Shown: positions 35,390 to 48,440, numbered from the stretch's first letter. The stretch: DNA of 64,000 nt from Callorhinus ursinus (GCF_003265705.1 NW_020312902.1:13254669-13318668); one strand, 5' to 3'. Program-made: numbers and translations. The notes: generated from the sequence alone by a model not told the origin.

Positions 35390-35600
35390 AACAGACTTTG
35401 AGGTGAATGAGTCTTGGGGATAAAAGGCACAGGCCAGGGAATATAGTCGATGATACCATAATCGCACTGGATGGTGACAGATGGTAGCTACACTTGTCGT
35501 GAGTGTAGCATACCGTATGGAGATGCCGAATCACTATGTTATACACCTGAAACTCATGCAAACTGTGTGCCAACTGTACTAAAAGAACAAAACCAAAAAC
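35390..35600 (+). mobile_element. L1 3'-UTR fragment
   Basis: 'acaggccagggaatatagtc', 'tgccgaatcactatgttata' and 'cacctgaaactcatgcaaac', then a degraded A-rich end. Old 5'-truncated L1. Confidence 0.8.
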
Positions 35601-36164
35601 GTATGGTCTTTATAAGAATCTTAGCTCAGCACTGAGTAGCAGAAGCCATGGGGCTAGAATATTTTGGGTTATGTGGCCAATAGCGTGTAAAGCAGAGTGA
35701 ATGTAAACACCTCCCCCCTGGGTTCTCTCTGTTCTCCTTCACTCATGCGGTATTCAGTGGTCTCCAAACCCAATTCATCCATGCCAGGTTACCACTGAAG
35801 TACTTCCACCTTTTAGTCTCAATTCATTTCATGGAGAGGTCAGGAGTCAGTTGCTTTTAAATCTCTAACAAAGCAGTTATATCTTAAAAATTTCTACTTG
35901 TTTGAAGAGAGAGTTATATTGAAAGATCGTTGGAAGAAACAAACAAACAAACAAACAAAAACCAGTGGGAGGAGACTTGGATGAATGTCTTCTGTCTTTA
36001 TCCGGCCCATCTAAATCCTCCCACATTCAAATGCTACCTCCTCTAGTCATTCTCCCTTGATTGGAGTACTCTGAGTAGAAGAATTTTAGTGATGCCAAAT
36101 CAAACACTTCCACTTACTCCAAATAGCTTACAGTTAAATTTCATGGATCACAAAACACATCATG

Positions 36165-36665
36165 TCCGATTAATCCCATTCCTTTCTATGAAAGGGTTAC
36201 GAGGCAGACAGAAGAAGGAAATATGAGACACATGATTCACCTGGATATTAGCAAAGCATCTGACAGTGTTTGCCATAACAGTCTTGAAGAAAAGATGAAA
36301 AAATATGAGCCAGGTGCCAGTAAAATTATGTGACTGAACAGTACCTAATTAAAGCATTAAAATCAACCAGAAGGGAGGACGTGAGTAGTCAGCTACAAGG
36401 TTCTGCTATCTGCTCTTTCCTGTTTATCATTTTTATTAATGACTTGAAGACATGAAAATAATGGTCCTCATTGGAAATCACATTTTCTGATGACACAAAG
36501 CTGGAAGAAACAGTCAATATGCTTGATGGCAGAATCAGGACCCAAAAAGGTCTTGACAGACTGAAGGGAGAGGCTGAATCTACTAACATGTGGAGTCACA
36601 GAGAGAGATGTCAGGTCCTCCCACTCACAATCACATAAGTATCGAATAAATGAAATAATGCTTGA
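36165..36665 (+). mobile_element. L3/CR1-type LINE reverse-transcriptase fossil
   Basis: Frames on the plus strand read HLDISKASDSV (36238 on), then FLFIIFINDLKT (36417 on) and TFSDDTKLEETVNMLDGRIR (36480 on), then GLDRLKGEAES. These are, in order, the reverse-transcriptase blocks LDFSKAFD, F-x-x-FINDL and the catalytic [FY]-[AS]-D-D box of CR1-clade LINEs. The first block is in a different frame from the other two, and stops lie between FINDLKT and FSDD, so the copy is dead. L3 is the mammalian member of this clade. The minus-strand open frame here is a shadow. Confidence 0.85.
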
Positions 36666-36681
36666 TGCAATTCAGGTTAAA

Positions 36682-36723
36682 TAATAATAGTAGTAGTAGT
36701 GATAATTAATAATAATAATAATG
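36682..36723. repeat. (TAA)n/(TAG)n compound microsatellite
   Basis: AATAAT units, four TAG units, a GATAAT break, then (TAA)6, directly after the L3/CR1 fossil. Confidence 0.95.
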
Positions 36724-37079
36724 TGGCAGCTTAAGACTTATCATACACAATGTGATTAATATAAGTGAATGCTCCAGAGAAACCAAAAATATTTAAGATG
36801 ATCTTAGAATGCATTAATTACTGCATTTTGTTTATTACCTAGAATGAAAGAGGCAATATCCAGGTCAATTTCACATTAACTAGATCACAAAGAAAAATTG
36901 TAGTTAGTTTTGAATGTCACCATTCAATCCCCTGAAATCTTAAATAAAAATATGCATTTGTTGGCCCATGTGTATTTATTATGGAGAAATTACATTTATT
37001 TTATCAGATTTTCAAAGGAGTTCACAGTTCCCTAAGCTTAAGGACCACTGAAAAAGAGAGTACTAAGATGATGTACTGG

Positions 37080-37507
37080 ATGGAATAGCTGGCTCCCCCA
37101 AGGGACATGAGTATGTTCTATTTCCTGTAACCTGTGAATGTGACCTTATCTGGACCTTTGCAGACATAAGTAAGTTAAAAATCTTGAGATGAAATCATCC
37201 TGGATTATCAAGTTGGGCCCTAAGGACAAGGGCCCTTATCCTTATAAGAGATACAAGATGAGAGACAGGCAGAGAGGAGGAGGCCATGAGAAGAAGAAGG
37301 GAAGATTGGAGTTCAGTGGCCACAAGCCAAGGAACACTTGGAGCCCCCATAAGATGGACGTCTTCCCTCCCCACTAGAGGCAGTGCTGTCCTGCTGCCAT
37401 CTTGATCTTGGACTCTGGCCTCCAGAACTGTTAGAAAATTAATTTCTAATTGTTGAGCCACCTAATTTGTGGTGATTTGTTACAGCAGCCACAGGAAGTT
37501 CATACAG
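37080..37507 (+). mobile_element. MLT1-like (ERVL-MaLR) solitary LTR
   Basis: Ordered words of this LTR class: 'gtgaatgtgaccttatctgg', 'tggattatcaagttgggccc', 'ccttataagagatacaagat', 'ggcctccagaactgttagaa' and 'gatttgttacagcagccaca'. No gag or pol follows. The subfamily is not fixed. Confidence 0.75.
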
Positions 37508-38929
37508 ATGGTGATATGATTCAAGACCACTTTTCATCTATCTAGCCACTAAGTGGTGTGCAAACACTGGCCAGTTAACTGGGAGATGACACAGGAAGGG
37601 GCAAGGGAGGGGAGACCAAAAAGTGGGCACTCTGGGGAGATCTCTTGAGTATAAAAAAACTAACAAAATGGAAAAATGTGAAAGTTTACAAAATGCGAGA
37701 GAGCTTTCAAATGGACAAACTTGCCCACAGAGGAAAGGAATGCTCAAGACTGAGTAAACACAGAACCTCAAGCTCAGACTTAGCCATTTCCCAGGGCTGC
37801 TGCTGAGCAGGATGCGAGTGTCCTCCAGCAGCCTGGCCTCACTGACACAGACCCTCTAAGGAAGTCCATGATGTTGGTCTTCCCAACTCTCTGGGTTATC
37901 TGTTTCTCGGCTCAGAGAGCTCATTTCAGAACTGAACACAAAAATAGGGGCCCAGTCAGGACTTGTACTAATCCAGCTTCTTCTCTCCTGCAATCTTGCC
38001 AGGCACACCCTTTCAGCTAGATTTCTTTGGCTTCTATCCCAGATATCCTTACATGGTGTTTCCCAGGTCTTTCCCCAAATTGTAAATTGATACGTTAATA
38101 TTTTTACTTGGGAGAGTGCCATTCTGCTCTCCCATGTGATCACTTTCACATGCCATTTAAGCATCTACTGTTAGGATTATGAGCTTTGCTCATTTTCACC
38201 TTGGACCCCAACTAAGAGGAGGGGAGCCCAACTAAAACCCCTTGGCAACTTTCAGACATTAATGTACTCCCCATCTCTCCATCCATTATCAGTTCTGGGA
38301 AGAAAAATGTTCATCATGGGCCCCTTCCTGTGGGGCATAAGCAACTGAAACATGCTTTCTCTTTTGCATGTATCTGGGTTCTCTAATTCCGCTCAATACT
38401 GCATTCATTCACAGCTCTTCTGATTAGAGCCCATGGAAGCCAAGGAAATGACAGAAACGCAGCAAACTTAGCAGGAGATAAAATAAGGACTAATTTAAAT
38501 TCAAGAATTTCTCATCCCTTTTCATAACCACTCTTAGAACAGATGTTAACATTCACAATAGGATTTGTGAAAGTGAGAACCCAGCAGAGAAACCAGGGTG
38601 ACCATCATGAGAAACGATGCCCGTCACTTTGGGGCGATAAGCACCCACAAGGTGGATTAGGGATAGAGAAAGCCAGACCATTTCTAATTAATAATAAAAG
38701 AATTTCCCAAATAATAGTTTGTCACCCATTGGAAATGTTTCTCTAAAGTTACAAAGCTCATCACTAATAAAGTAGGCACAGCATACTCCTCCCACTTGTG
38801 GTATATTTTTGGGGAACAACGTGGTTTATACATCAATTTAATATGGAACCCAAGAGAGGTAGGGAGGGTGGAAGAACCAAAGACATGGAATATCTCTAAA
38901 AGGATAATGCAATTCACAAATCAGGTGCT

Positions 38930-39335
38930 ACTTCTTTCAGAAAGTTTTCTGTGACTGTTCTAGCAACATGAGCTCTTTCCTCAGAAGCTCAAATGGTCCT
39001 ATTATGTCTCCTTCCAGAGGTTCTCCACTGTCTGCAGCAGAATCACCTAGAGGGCTTGTTAAGTATAGATTGTCTCATACCCAGACTTGTGTGTTTTGAG
39101 TGACTGATTATTTGCATTTCTAAAAACTCCCTAGGTGATGTCGATGCCGGTCCCAGGACCACCCTTTAAGAAACACACCTCTAGACCACTTATCTAGAAT
39201 TTAATTCTCTTATCTTTGGTCAAATTTGTGTCAACCAATTAGAAAGCTCCTTAAGGCTTGGAATGCTCCTTGTACTTCTTTGTATGCCATATGGCCTTTC
39301 AATGGTAGATGCTTGACAAAGAATAGGTAATTAAT
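38930..39335 (+). mobile_element. L2 fossil interrupted by a MER5A-like hAT element
   Basis: L2 words at 38930-39010 ('gaaagttttctgtgactgtt') and 39186-39335 ('agctccttaaggcttggaat'). Between them at 39015-39185 lies MER5A-like sequence: 'agcagaatcacctagagggc', 'atttgcatttctaaaaactc', 'gtcccaggaccaccctttaa'. Confidence 0.7.
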
Positions 39336-39738
39336 TATTGAGGAACAAAGAATTTTAGAGTGTGGTTTCTTTCTCAAATCTTTGGCAAAAAAGGTAATTT
39401 CTAGCATGCCCAAATCCACTATCATCCAGAGTTCCACTTCCTTGCAATTACCAAGATAAACTATTTTGAGACTCTTCTGTGGAAATACATTCCTAGCCCC
39501 TCTTCTTTACTTCAAGTGTATTTTCACCAACATAACAAAACCTTATCATGTGCGATAATGTATGGGAAATCTTGAAAATTCCAATGGACAGCAAATGTTC
39601 ATTACCATCACCACCATATTGCTGGAACCCCCACAGACTCATACCCAAGGCCCTGCTCATCAAGAGCTTTTGATAGATTTGGCTCAATATCCCTTTTTCA
39701 AGGTACATACTAACTCAAATGCTAACTAACTCTAACTC

Positions 39739-39741
<3 letters not shown>

Positions 39742-39788
<47 letters not shown>

Positions 39789-39798
39789 NNNNNNNNNN

Positions 39799-39853
<55 letters not shown>
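39742..39853. repeat. (TG)n microsatellite with assembly gap
   Basis: A GT run on both sides of ten N at 39789-39798. The run is 47 bases before and 55 after the gap. Ten N looks like a placeholder, so the true length is unknown. Confidence 0.99.
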
Positions 39854-39854
<1 letters not shown>

Positions 39855-40179
39855 TATTTGATACAAAGCCTTGGAGAAAGCAGATGCTTCCTACATAAAT
39901 ACAAATGACTGACTATCTAGAAACAGGTAGCCTTCCCTTTAGTTCCCTTGAAGAAGTTCTCCCAACCACAGAACAAAATTAATGTATTCTCTAAGCCATT
40001 TCTCACTATATGGATTTTCAGGAAAAATCAATTAAAATTTATTACTTCTCTTTTTCTTTTTCTTTTTACCTTGCCACCTGGATTTTTTCATGAGAGTTTT
40101 TGGCTCCACTTAAGATCCACCTTCTTGGGCTATATAAACCTAAGAGACCATCTCTTTCTTTCTTTAAACTCTTCTGGTG

Positions 40180-40374
40180 GGTCGCCTGGGTGGCTCAGTC
40201 GTTAAGCGTCTGCCTTCGGCTCAGGTCATGATCCCAGGGTCCTGGGATCGAGCCCCGCATAGGGCTCCCTGCTCCGCGGGAAGCCTGCTTCTCCCTCTCT
40301 CACTCCCCCTGCTTGTGTTCCCTCTTTTGCTGTGTATCTCTCTGTCAAATAAATAAAATCTTTAAAAAATAAAA
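40180..40374 (+). mobile_element. Young Can-SINE with target duplication
   Basis: Head 'gtcgcctgggtggctcagtc' with a box A-like stretch, 'gggatcgagccccgc' as a box B-like stretch, body 'gcgggaagcctgcttctccc', and tail CAAATAAATAAAATCTTT. The target duplication taaactcttctggtg (40165-40179) against taaactcctctggtg (40375-40389) has one mismatch in 15. Confidence 0.97.
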
Positions 40375-40534
40375 TAAACTCCTCTGGTGCCAAGAGTCTA
40401 CACTACAAATGTGACTCTGGTCAGACAGTGTCCTCCTACGCTCTTGTGCTATTATTTGACTTCTAGCATACAGACGGTCTGGGAGTGGTGGCAAGAGCAT
40501 AAGGCAAAGATATAGAAGACATCTTTCCCTAGTC

Positions 40535-40650
40535 CTGGTCTGCCATTAAATTAGCTAGGTGACCTTGAGCAAATCACTTCCTCTCTCAAGCCTTTAGCTT
40601 CCTTACAGAAGATGTCTTTAATCAGTGACACGTATACTCCAAGGATGGGT
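40535..40650 (+). mobile_element. MIR fossil
   Basis: 'gtctgccattaaattagcta', 'ggtgaccttgagcaaatcac', 'ttcctctctcaagcctttag', the MIR core. Confidence 0.75.
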
Positions 40651-42329
40651 GCAAGAAACAGTCTAGGTGGAATGTGGCCCTTTCAAGATAATTTCCAAGA
40701 GTTTATTTTCTTTCACTTCCTATGTCTAACTCCAGGTGTACCTATCTCTGGTGACCCCATACACAAAGGATTTATCTATTAGAGTCATTCATCTTTGTCT
40801 CCACTGGCATTTCTTCTATATAACAGATGCTCATTAAATAGCTCTGGGTTGATTAATGGATAGAATTAATCTATCAAAGTCATTCACTTCTTCTAAAATT
40901 GGGGTAATAGCTTTATCTGCCCTTATTTCTGGACCGAAGAACATGGTTGAGCTGCGTGTCCTTTGGGGTTTAGAAAGACAAAAACAATCTCAAGAGGGAA
41001 ATAGCGGCGGTTTCTCTGTCTTTGTTATCCTGGACTGTGATAGGATTTCCACAAACAACTATGATTTTCTGGGACCCTAACTAACATACCCTGTCTAATC
41101 CACCATCCAGACTTGAGTGAGCCTTTTGGGGAGGGGTGTGATTAATCTGAGGGAGGGAAGTGGTTCACAAAAATAAAAAAAAATTTCATTACAATTCCAT
41201 ACACACCAAGGGTTAGCTACTCATTAATTAAATGATTTCAAAGGGGATCTTGGTATATAATTGCTATAATTTAGGTGGAAACAATGCCACACTAAATGTA
41301 ATTAGAGGAGCAGGCTCTGTAAAGATGTTTTTCTCTTTATAGGGAAGCAACTCTGGGTCACCTGATTCTCCCCTGCATAGTTCTTTTTCCCCACCTCCAA
41401 TTATACCAACCTTCATATATAGCTGTAAAAGCCGAGAGAAGTTTCTAGGAGATAGTTGTTGGTCACAGGCCTTCAGAGAGGAAAAGGACAAAGATTCAAT
41501 ACTAGAAAGTGACTAGAAATGCGCAAAAGAAAGAACAAATGGTGCCTGGGGAGTCAGATTAGGACTTTACTGAGGACTAATTTTTGAGAGAACATATGAT
41601 CAAACTCAACTAGGATGATGCTGTGTTGCCATCCACCTGCCCCAGAACCACCCTCCCTTTCCCTTATTTTCTTCAGGGACTCCTGCACCTGCATCTCAAG
41701 CTCTACTAATCACCAATTCCCCCATTTCTATCTGCACGAAGAAAATCTTAAGAGAACAAGGCCAAAGCTGACTATATCAGTTCCTTCCTGACTTTCTTCT
41801 CCTGTGGCTGACTCAACTGAGTTCTCAGTCATCAGACTAGAAACTGAATTCAACACCTTGTTTTTGCCATTCCTTCATTCTCTGTCTATCCCAATCTCAT
41901 TCTAAATGCCACCTCCTCTTAGAAGCATTCCTTAGATATTTCAAGTCTAAGTGATCTCTCCTTCTTCTAAACTTTTGACTTCCTGTGTGAGCAGATGGTG
42001 ACCTTGTTCCACAGAGGCAGAGGATTTTCCTCAGTTTCTCCAGCCCTCTGCTTCAGTGACACCATATTCTCTTTGACTCCTCTTACTTCTCTAAGTATTT
42101 TTCTCACCCCTCTTCTTCCTCCCATGTCTGACTGTTGTAACTTAAGCCTTCTTTTTCTCAGTTCCTACACTTGACCTTGGCAATCCTATTCATTTCAACA
42201 ACTTCAACCTCTATGTAGAAAACTCCCAAGGTACCTACTCTTGTCCTTGAACTCTCATAAGATCTAGTCATGAATATCATGCTAAAACCTTTGAATTTGA
42301 TTCAAAAGCCACCCTGCAGTAGCCTCCAT

Positions 42330-42510
42330 CTTTGTAGTATTACCTCCTGCTACTCTCCAATGCTGCTTGTGCTCAAACAGAATTCTATTCCTTCCACCAA
42401 AAGCATCATGATTTCCTAGTGCCTGCTTTTCCTCTGCTTGGGATGCTGTTCTGACATCTTATCTTGTCCAATTTCTACTCATTCTGTAAGTCTCAAGTCA
42501 AATAATAGGC
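42330..42510 (+). mobile_element. L2 fossil
   Basis: 'ttttcctctgcttgggatgc', 'tctactcattctgtaagtct' and 'caagtcaaat' are L2 3'-end words. A similar scrap at 41890-41945 may belong to the same copy. Confidence 0.6.
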
Positions 42511-42700
42511 AGGTGATGGGGAAAAAAACGGGTTAGAGTGAAAGAAGGGGAGGGAGAGCTTTTCAAATCTAAATATTTCATAGTGGCCACTTTGATAACC
42601 TCTTTAAAAATCAAAACTACTCCTAAATAACCCATGGTTTTATTTCCAAACATATGGGGTTTTTTCTTTTATTTTCCTCATCATCATTCTATTTTTTAAA

Positions 42701-42938
42701 AAAGTTTTTATTGTTATGTTAATCACCATACATTACATCATTAGTTTTTGATGTAGTGTTCCATGATTCATTGTTTGTGCATAACACCCAGTGCTCCATG
42801 CAGAACGTGCCCTCTTTAATACCCATCACCAGGCTAACCCATCCCCCCACCCTCTGCCCTCTAGAACCCTCAGTTTGTTTTTCAGAGTCCATCGTCTCTC
42901 ATGGTTCATCTCCCCCTCCGACTTACTCCCCTTCATTC
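42701..42938 (-). mobile_element. Very short young L1 3' end with perfect target duplication
   Basis: Reverse-oriented L1 3' UTR of only 238 bases: 'ttgatgtagtgttccatgat', 'tgcataacacccagtgctcc', 'acccatccccccaccctctg'. It is flanked by an exact 19-base duplication, catcattctattttttaaa, at 42682-42700 and 42939-42957. Confidence 0.97.
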
Positions 42939-43549
42939 CATCATTCTATTTTTTAAAGTTTTCATCTAATTATAACATTCAGAGAGAACATGATCTCAAT
43001 CATATCAGCTCTTTGGAATTAGTCCAGAATTTCCATGTGGCCCAGTGTATAGTCAATTAAAAAAATTAAATGTTTGCCTAAAAATTATCTATTCTCTATT
43101 TGTTGAGTTGAGTGGCATATACAGGTTTTTAAAAAAGCTTACTAATAGTATTATTAATCCAAATCATACCAACTTTTTGACTGCTTGATCTATTGGTTTC
43201 CATGTGAAATTTATTAAAATACTCCCCTATGATATTGCAAATATTCTATTTCTCCTTGAGTTTTTGTATGTTTTTGCATTATGTAATCATAACACTACAC
43301 AGGTTTTGAGATTATTCTATCTTCTTGAGAGATTATTCTTTTTAGTTTTAACTCAAATGCTAACTTTTCTATTATGTTCCCCGTGATATTCCCTCTTCCT
43401 GCATTCCTTTCCTTAGGAAGAAATAATAAATATCTCTTTCCTCTGAATTCTGGTAGCATTGTTTCTATATTTTGCATAATACCCTTACTACTTCCAATAG
43501 GGATCAAAATTCATATACTATATACATAAGTGTCTTAACCTCCTTGCTA

Positions 43550-43800
43550 GATTTTAAACTCTTGAAAGTTTGCAACTTACATATGCTGTGCCTTCCACAT
43601 CATAAATGCTTATCATGTATTTATTGTCTGAGAGCCAGTAGAATGAAGCAGTCAAACACAAAGGTATTGGCATCATACAGGGCAAGATGTGAGTGCCAAT
43701 CCCAGATCTATAGAAAGTTCCTTACACGTATTAATTAGACTTCAGTTTCCTCATGTGCAAAATATGGATAATAACAGTACCTGACAGAGTTTTGAGGTTT
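43550..43800 (+). mobile_element. L2 and MIR fossils
   Basis: 43550-43625 has 'ctagattttaaactcttgaa' (L2 end). 43640-43800 has 'ttagacttcagtttcctcat', 'gtgcaaaatatggataataa' and 'acctgacagagttttgaggt' (MIR). Confidence 0.65.
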
Positions 43801-44059
43801 AAATGTTTTTCATAGTTATAGTGTTTTGTACAAATTAAGAAGTAAATAATTTTAAACTATTAATATTTTTATATAAAGTACCCAGTTATGATAATTTACT
43901 TTATATCCTTTGTCAGATGCCTGAGAACTTTGTGGGCAGATAGTATGCCATATGTGTTTATATCCCCCATGATCTCTACAAGACTGCAAACAGTAGGTAC
44001 CCTAGGAAAGGCAATGAAATAACAACAATAATAATTATAAATGCTAATAATAGTGATAA

Positions 44060-44240
44060 TTTATCATACACTTATAATTTATTAACCACTTTGTATGGAT
44101 TATCCCATTTCATTTATTATTCCCATTTAACAGAAAGGGAAACTAAGGCTCAAAGAAGTTAAGTAACTCATCCAAAAAGAATTATAGAGCAAGTAGGTGT
44201 TGGAGCCAGTCCAACTTAGGCAGTTGCTACTAATATTATA
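44060..44240 (+). mobile_element. MIR fossil
   Basis: 'ttaaccactttgtatggatt', 'acagaaagggaaactaaggc', 'gttaagtaactcatccaaaa', 'gagcaagtaggtgttggagc', in MIR order and well preserved. Confidence 0.85.
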
Positions 44241-47200
44241 ACACAGTTTTAGCACTATAATTTTAGCAAGGCCCATACACCTTTTTAAGTGTTTCATAAT
44301 TCATTAGAAATCATTTGACTGCACAGTTTGGCACTGAGGTATGGGCACTGAGGTCCTCTTAGTACCAGCTCATTTATAGGCTGCCTGCACAAAAGGCAGG
44401 AACCCTGTGAAATATATAAAACTGAAAGCACAGTTGGAGGAAGGAAGAAAAGAGAAATCTGCAGAGAAGATGTGTCCAGAGAGCTTCAATTATGACCCAA
44501 TTTGTCTCAAGGTCTAAGCATCTACTATATGGGCAATTATGTATTTGAACCTGAACCATGACCACCTTTATTGGTTCCTTCTCTAGCTGCGAGTCCATGG
44601 GGCATGGAAAAGGACAAACAGAATTATAAAGTCTTAGTCATCCAAGGGTCCTTGGGATGAACCATTGACCCAACCCCTTCACACGTTGGCTGGAGAAACA
44701 AAGTAGTAGTCTGCTCAAGAACACAAAGAACTGGACCCAAGTCTCCAGAAACCTAACTCTTCCTCCCACACTGATTGCTTTTCACGGGAAACCATTGCAG
44801 CATGCAGGCTGAGTCATGCTGTGCCATGTATAACAGTAGTGCTATAAGTCATTACTTAGTGGAACTCAGAGTAGACTAGAGATAGTATCTGGGGCTATGG
44901 CAAAAAAGGGAAGTCTTCGGCCAAGATTCACCTTCCACATTTTGCTGGCTCTTCCTTCAGGCTTCTACGTCTAAAGGATGCTCTGGATTTTCCAAACTCT
45001 AGCATGCCAATCTAGAACTACAGATGTGTGCTCCAGCTTCTTTTAGGAAAGAGGATTTTCTTTGATTTGTTAAGATATAGAATTTTCCTCTATACACTTT
45101 ATCGAATCATATGAATCATCAGAATGACAGAGACAATGATGTCCCTGATTTCTGGGGAAGTGAGCCTGCTTCTCTCCAAAAACAGCTTAGCTGTTCTCAC
45201 TAAGATAGGTGAAGGTCAGAGATGCTAGGGTGATGGAGTCTAAGTTGAGCTTCACAGGAGACTGGCAAGCTGGAGGGTAGGCATAAACCTTCAATTTATA
45301 AATGAGGGAGAACCCCTGTGGGTCCCAGGGAAGAAGAATTCTCCCACCGGTCCAGGTACTACCTCCACATTGACATGTAGATAAATGTGCCCCAAATCAA
45401 ATCTTCTGCAATGACCTCGTCTGGCTACCTGCAATTTCCCCTATTGACACACTGGATTTATTTCTCATTCTCTAAGTAAACAGTTAAACCTGCTGTGGAT
45501 TCCGGTGAGTCACACACCATCTTCTCTGCCACCTCCGTCCAGGACTCAGAATTAGCCATTGCTAGGAAACCGCAAATCCCAACTCAATCCTTTTACCCAG
45601 CCTTGACTCCTTTCACTGGCTGGATGTCATTAATTTGAGAGCAAATTATTAGAAACCCGGAAAACAGTTCTGAAATGCCTGCAGATTTATGATGAAGTCA
45701 TTTCACAAAAGGTCACAGGCAACCCTGCTATATTTAAATCTTTCATTAATTTTTAAAATACACAATAACTTACAAATGCATCATAAATTAACCAGATGAC
45801 CTTGAAGAAATTATTTAGAGCACTGCTTCATCAGAAGCCACTATCTGGCAATTTCCTGAATTTTTATTTTATGAGTGGGATTTGTCTATTTTCCATTCTG
45901 GTCTTTGATTGGATTCCAGTAGCCTGTTTATTTGAAATGATTTTGTATTAATTCACTCAGAGCATTAGTTAGCACTGGGAAGTGATGGTAGATAGTTAGG
46001 CCTCTCCCTTCCTTTAGGTCATAGCCTCAAAGGTAGAGTAAGTGTGACCCACACAATCACCCAAATATACTTAAATGCAGCTCCTCTTTTTCATTACCCA
46101 GGAGATACTTTTTTTCTCATGTGTACATTTTGATAAATGATTTCCCTTTTCTCATTATAAAAAATTAGAAAACTATAAAAATGTATAGATGAGAAAATAA
46201 AAGCCCCACTGGAGGTAACCACTCTTACTATTCTGTGAGGTTCCCTTCTATTCATTCACAGTGTTGTTCTTTCTCAGACTAGGATGTAAGCAATAATCAG
46301 AAACCACAGCCGGGGTTGGAATTGTTGGAAGCTAGGGGTTCCCTGAGGTTTATGGCAATCTCTCTCTCTCTCTCTTTCCCCCATCCCTTCCCCCCAACCA
46401 TGTGTACCCACCACTACCACCACACCAATAAAAGCTCATAATTGGATTACAGAACAGATTCCATGAACTCTAGCCCTGAAATAAACCTCACACAAAACTG
46501 ATCTTTTTTCCATGGGGTGTGCAAGAGGGTTTAAAACACAAACTTCCCATCGGCAGAGCCCTTGACTGTCTTGTGCATGCCTTAGCCCAGCTCCTAGAAC
46601 TCTTAGAACAGTGTCTATTTTATAGTGGGCATGCAAGGCTTCCTGTTGAATAAAGAAGTAATAAATATTCTTGTAATAGGGGCTTGATACATGTGGACCC
46701 CTGAGTCCTTTTCTAAATATCTAGTTCTCTGTGGAAGGCCAAGGCTCCCCATGCCTCCTCTTGTCTCCTTCTCCATGAGCCTTCCTCTCTGCTTCCATGG
46801 AAGCAGCTGCTGAGGACTAAATTCAAAGCAAAGCAGAAAGCCGTATTCTGGGAAGGCCAGCCATCAGCAGCCCAGAGTTGTCGGTCTCCAGAAATTCAGG
46901 CCGCATCCTTGGCTACTGGTGTGTGTCCATGCCACCTGATTGTTTTCTCATTAGGGTGTAGATGGCTTAGCACTAAAGGAGGTCAGCAGCTGCAGTGGGA
47001 TTGCACTGAGTGAAAGGGAGACAGGAACCAGACCTTAATAGAAATAGGTAGGGGACCAGCAGCAAGGGATCCTGGGAGCAGAGCCCATCCCCACAGCATG
47101 ACGCTCCAATCCTTGAGATGGTGGACAGAGGCAGGGATTAGAAGGTTTGAAAATAAGACCTGGAAGAGGCAGAGAGTGGAGGGGAGAGTAAGAAAGAAAC

Positions 47201-47834
47201 TAAAAGGCAGTGGAACCAACAAGGCAAAGGAAAGAAAGCTGGGTTTTTGCAATGAATTTTAAGAATCATTCTATGTCTAAACAACTTTAATTCCTTTCTC
47301 AAAACTTAATAGGTTCATTCAATGGGTTAGAAAGTTTGAAGTCCATAATAGTGGTTTAGAAACTCTGGTCTGCGAACCTGTGAATAATGAGTCAGGAGTT
47401 GGGGGAAGAAGAGGAATCTAAGTGATGGACACAAGAGGGAGAAGGTGGACGTTCAAGACAGGAGGAAATGGATGGAAATCAAAAGAGCTGGAAGAAAGGA
47501 AAGGAGTGCCACCTGGTTTTCCCATGGCATTGTATTTCTCAGTCTCTTACTTTGTGTCAAGTCCTGAAGCAAGAGATAAAAGGAATCCTAGAAAGCATAA
47601 AATTCAGCCCTTGCCCTTAAATGTTTGCAGTGCAGTCCAATGGTATTATTCACTCACCATGTATCTGCTGTGCACCAATCGTGCACAAGCCTCCATGTTC
47701 AGGGCTCTGAAAGATGACCAATAAGACAGTTGCAAACCCTATGAATCTCACAGACTGAAAAAGACTTCACACTCCCACTGCAGAAATGACCAATACGTGA
47801 AACACTCAGAAAACAGTGCAAAAATAAAGACAAT

Positions 47835-48440
47835 GGCAATTTGCCATGACCCAGCCATCCCACTTGTAGGTACAGGGTTACAAGAATTCTATGTAGGCAC
47901 CTGGAGGCATATGCAAAGATAGAATAGTACTGCTGAAAATAGTCCAAAACTAGAAACAACCTAAATGTCCATTGATAAGAGAATGGAGAAATAAACTGTG
48001 CGTATTCCTATCATGACAGAACGCCATATAGCATTAAAAGTGTCTGGACCAGATGGATATGCCCCAAGATAGATAATGTTGAGAGACAGACCCATGTAGG
48101 AGAATGATAGCACTTAGATAAATTATACACTTTAAAAACACATAAATCCATATTACATATATTTCTGTCGATAATTAAACACGTACTAAATGTATCAACA
48201 CATGCACTAGAAGGCTATACATCAAATTCACGGCAGACCCTGATCTGTGTAGGGAGTAAGGGAAAAGGGTCTGAAACGGGGCAATAATGAGAAGAGCAAT
48301 TCTCCTTGGATTCCCTGTATATTCATTTAAAAAAATCTGAAGCCAGTCATAGTGTGTTAAAAGTTACTAATTCCAGGTGGTTGGTACACTGGTGCTTATG
48401 AGATTATTCTTTGTACTTCATTACTGCATGTTTGATACCC
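47835..48440 (+). mobile_element. Old L1M-type 3' end
   Basis: 'cccagccatcccacttgtag', 'gaaacaacctaaatgtccat', 'agaatggagaaataaactgt' and 'gccatatagcattaaaagtg' are the degraded ORF2 end, followed by an old 3' UTR. Confidence 0.75.

Noticed and set aside
36389..36589. 66-codon frame on the minus strand
   Set aside because: It is the reverse strand of the L3/CR1 reverse-transcriptase fossil; the meaningful reading is on the plus strand.
37080..37507. Possible endogenous retrovirus
   Set aside because: Only a solitary MLT1-like LTR; no gag, pol or env wording nearby.
40180..40250. tRNA-like stretch with box A and box B words
   Set aside because: It is the tRNA-derived head of a Can-SINE followed by the SINE body and A-rich tail, not a tRNA gene.
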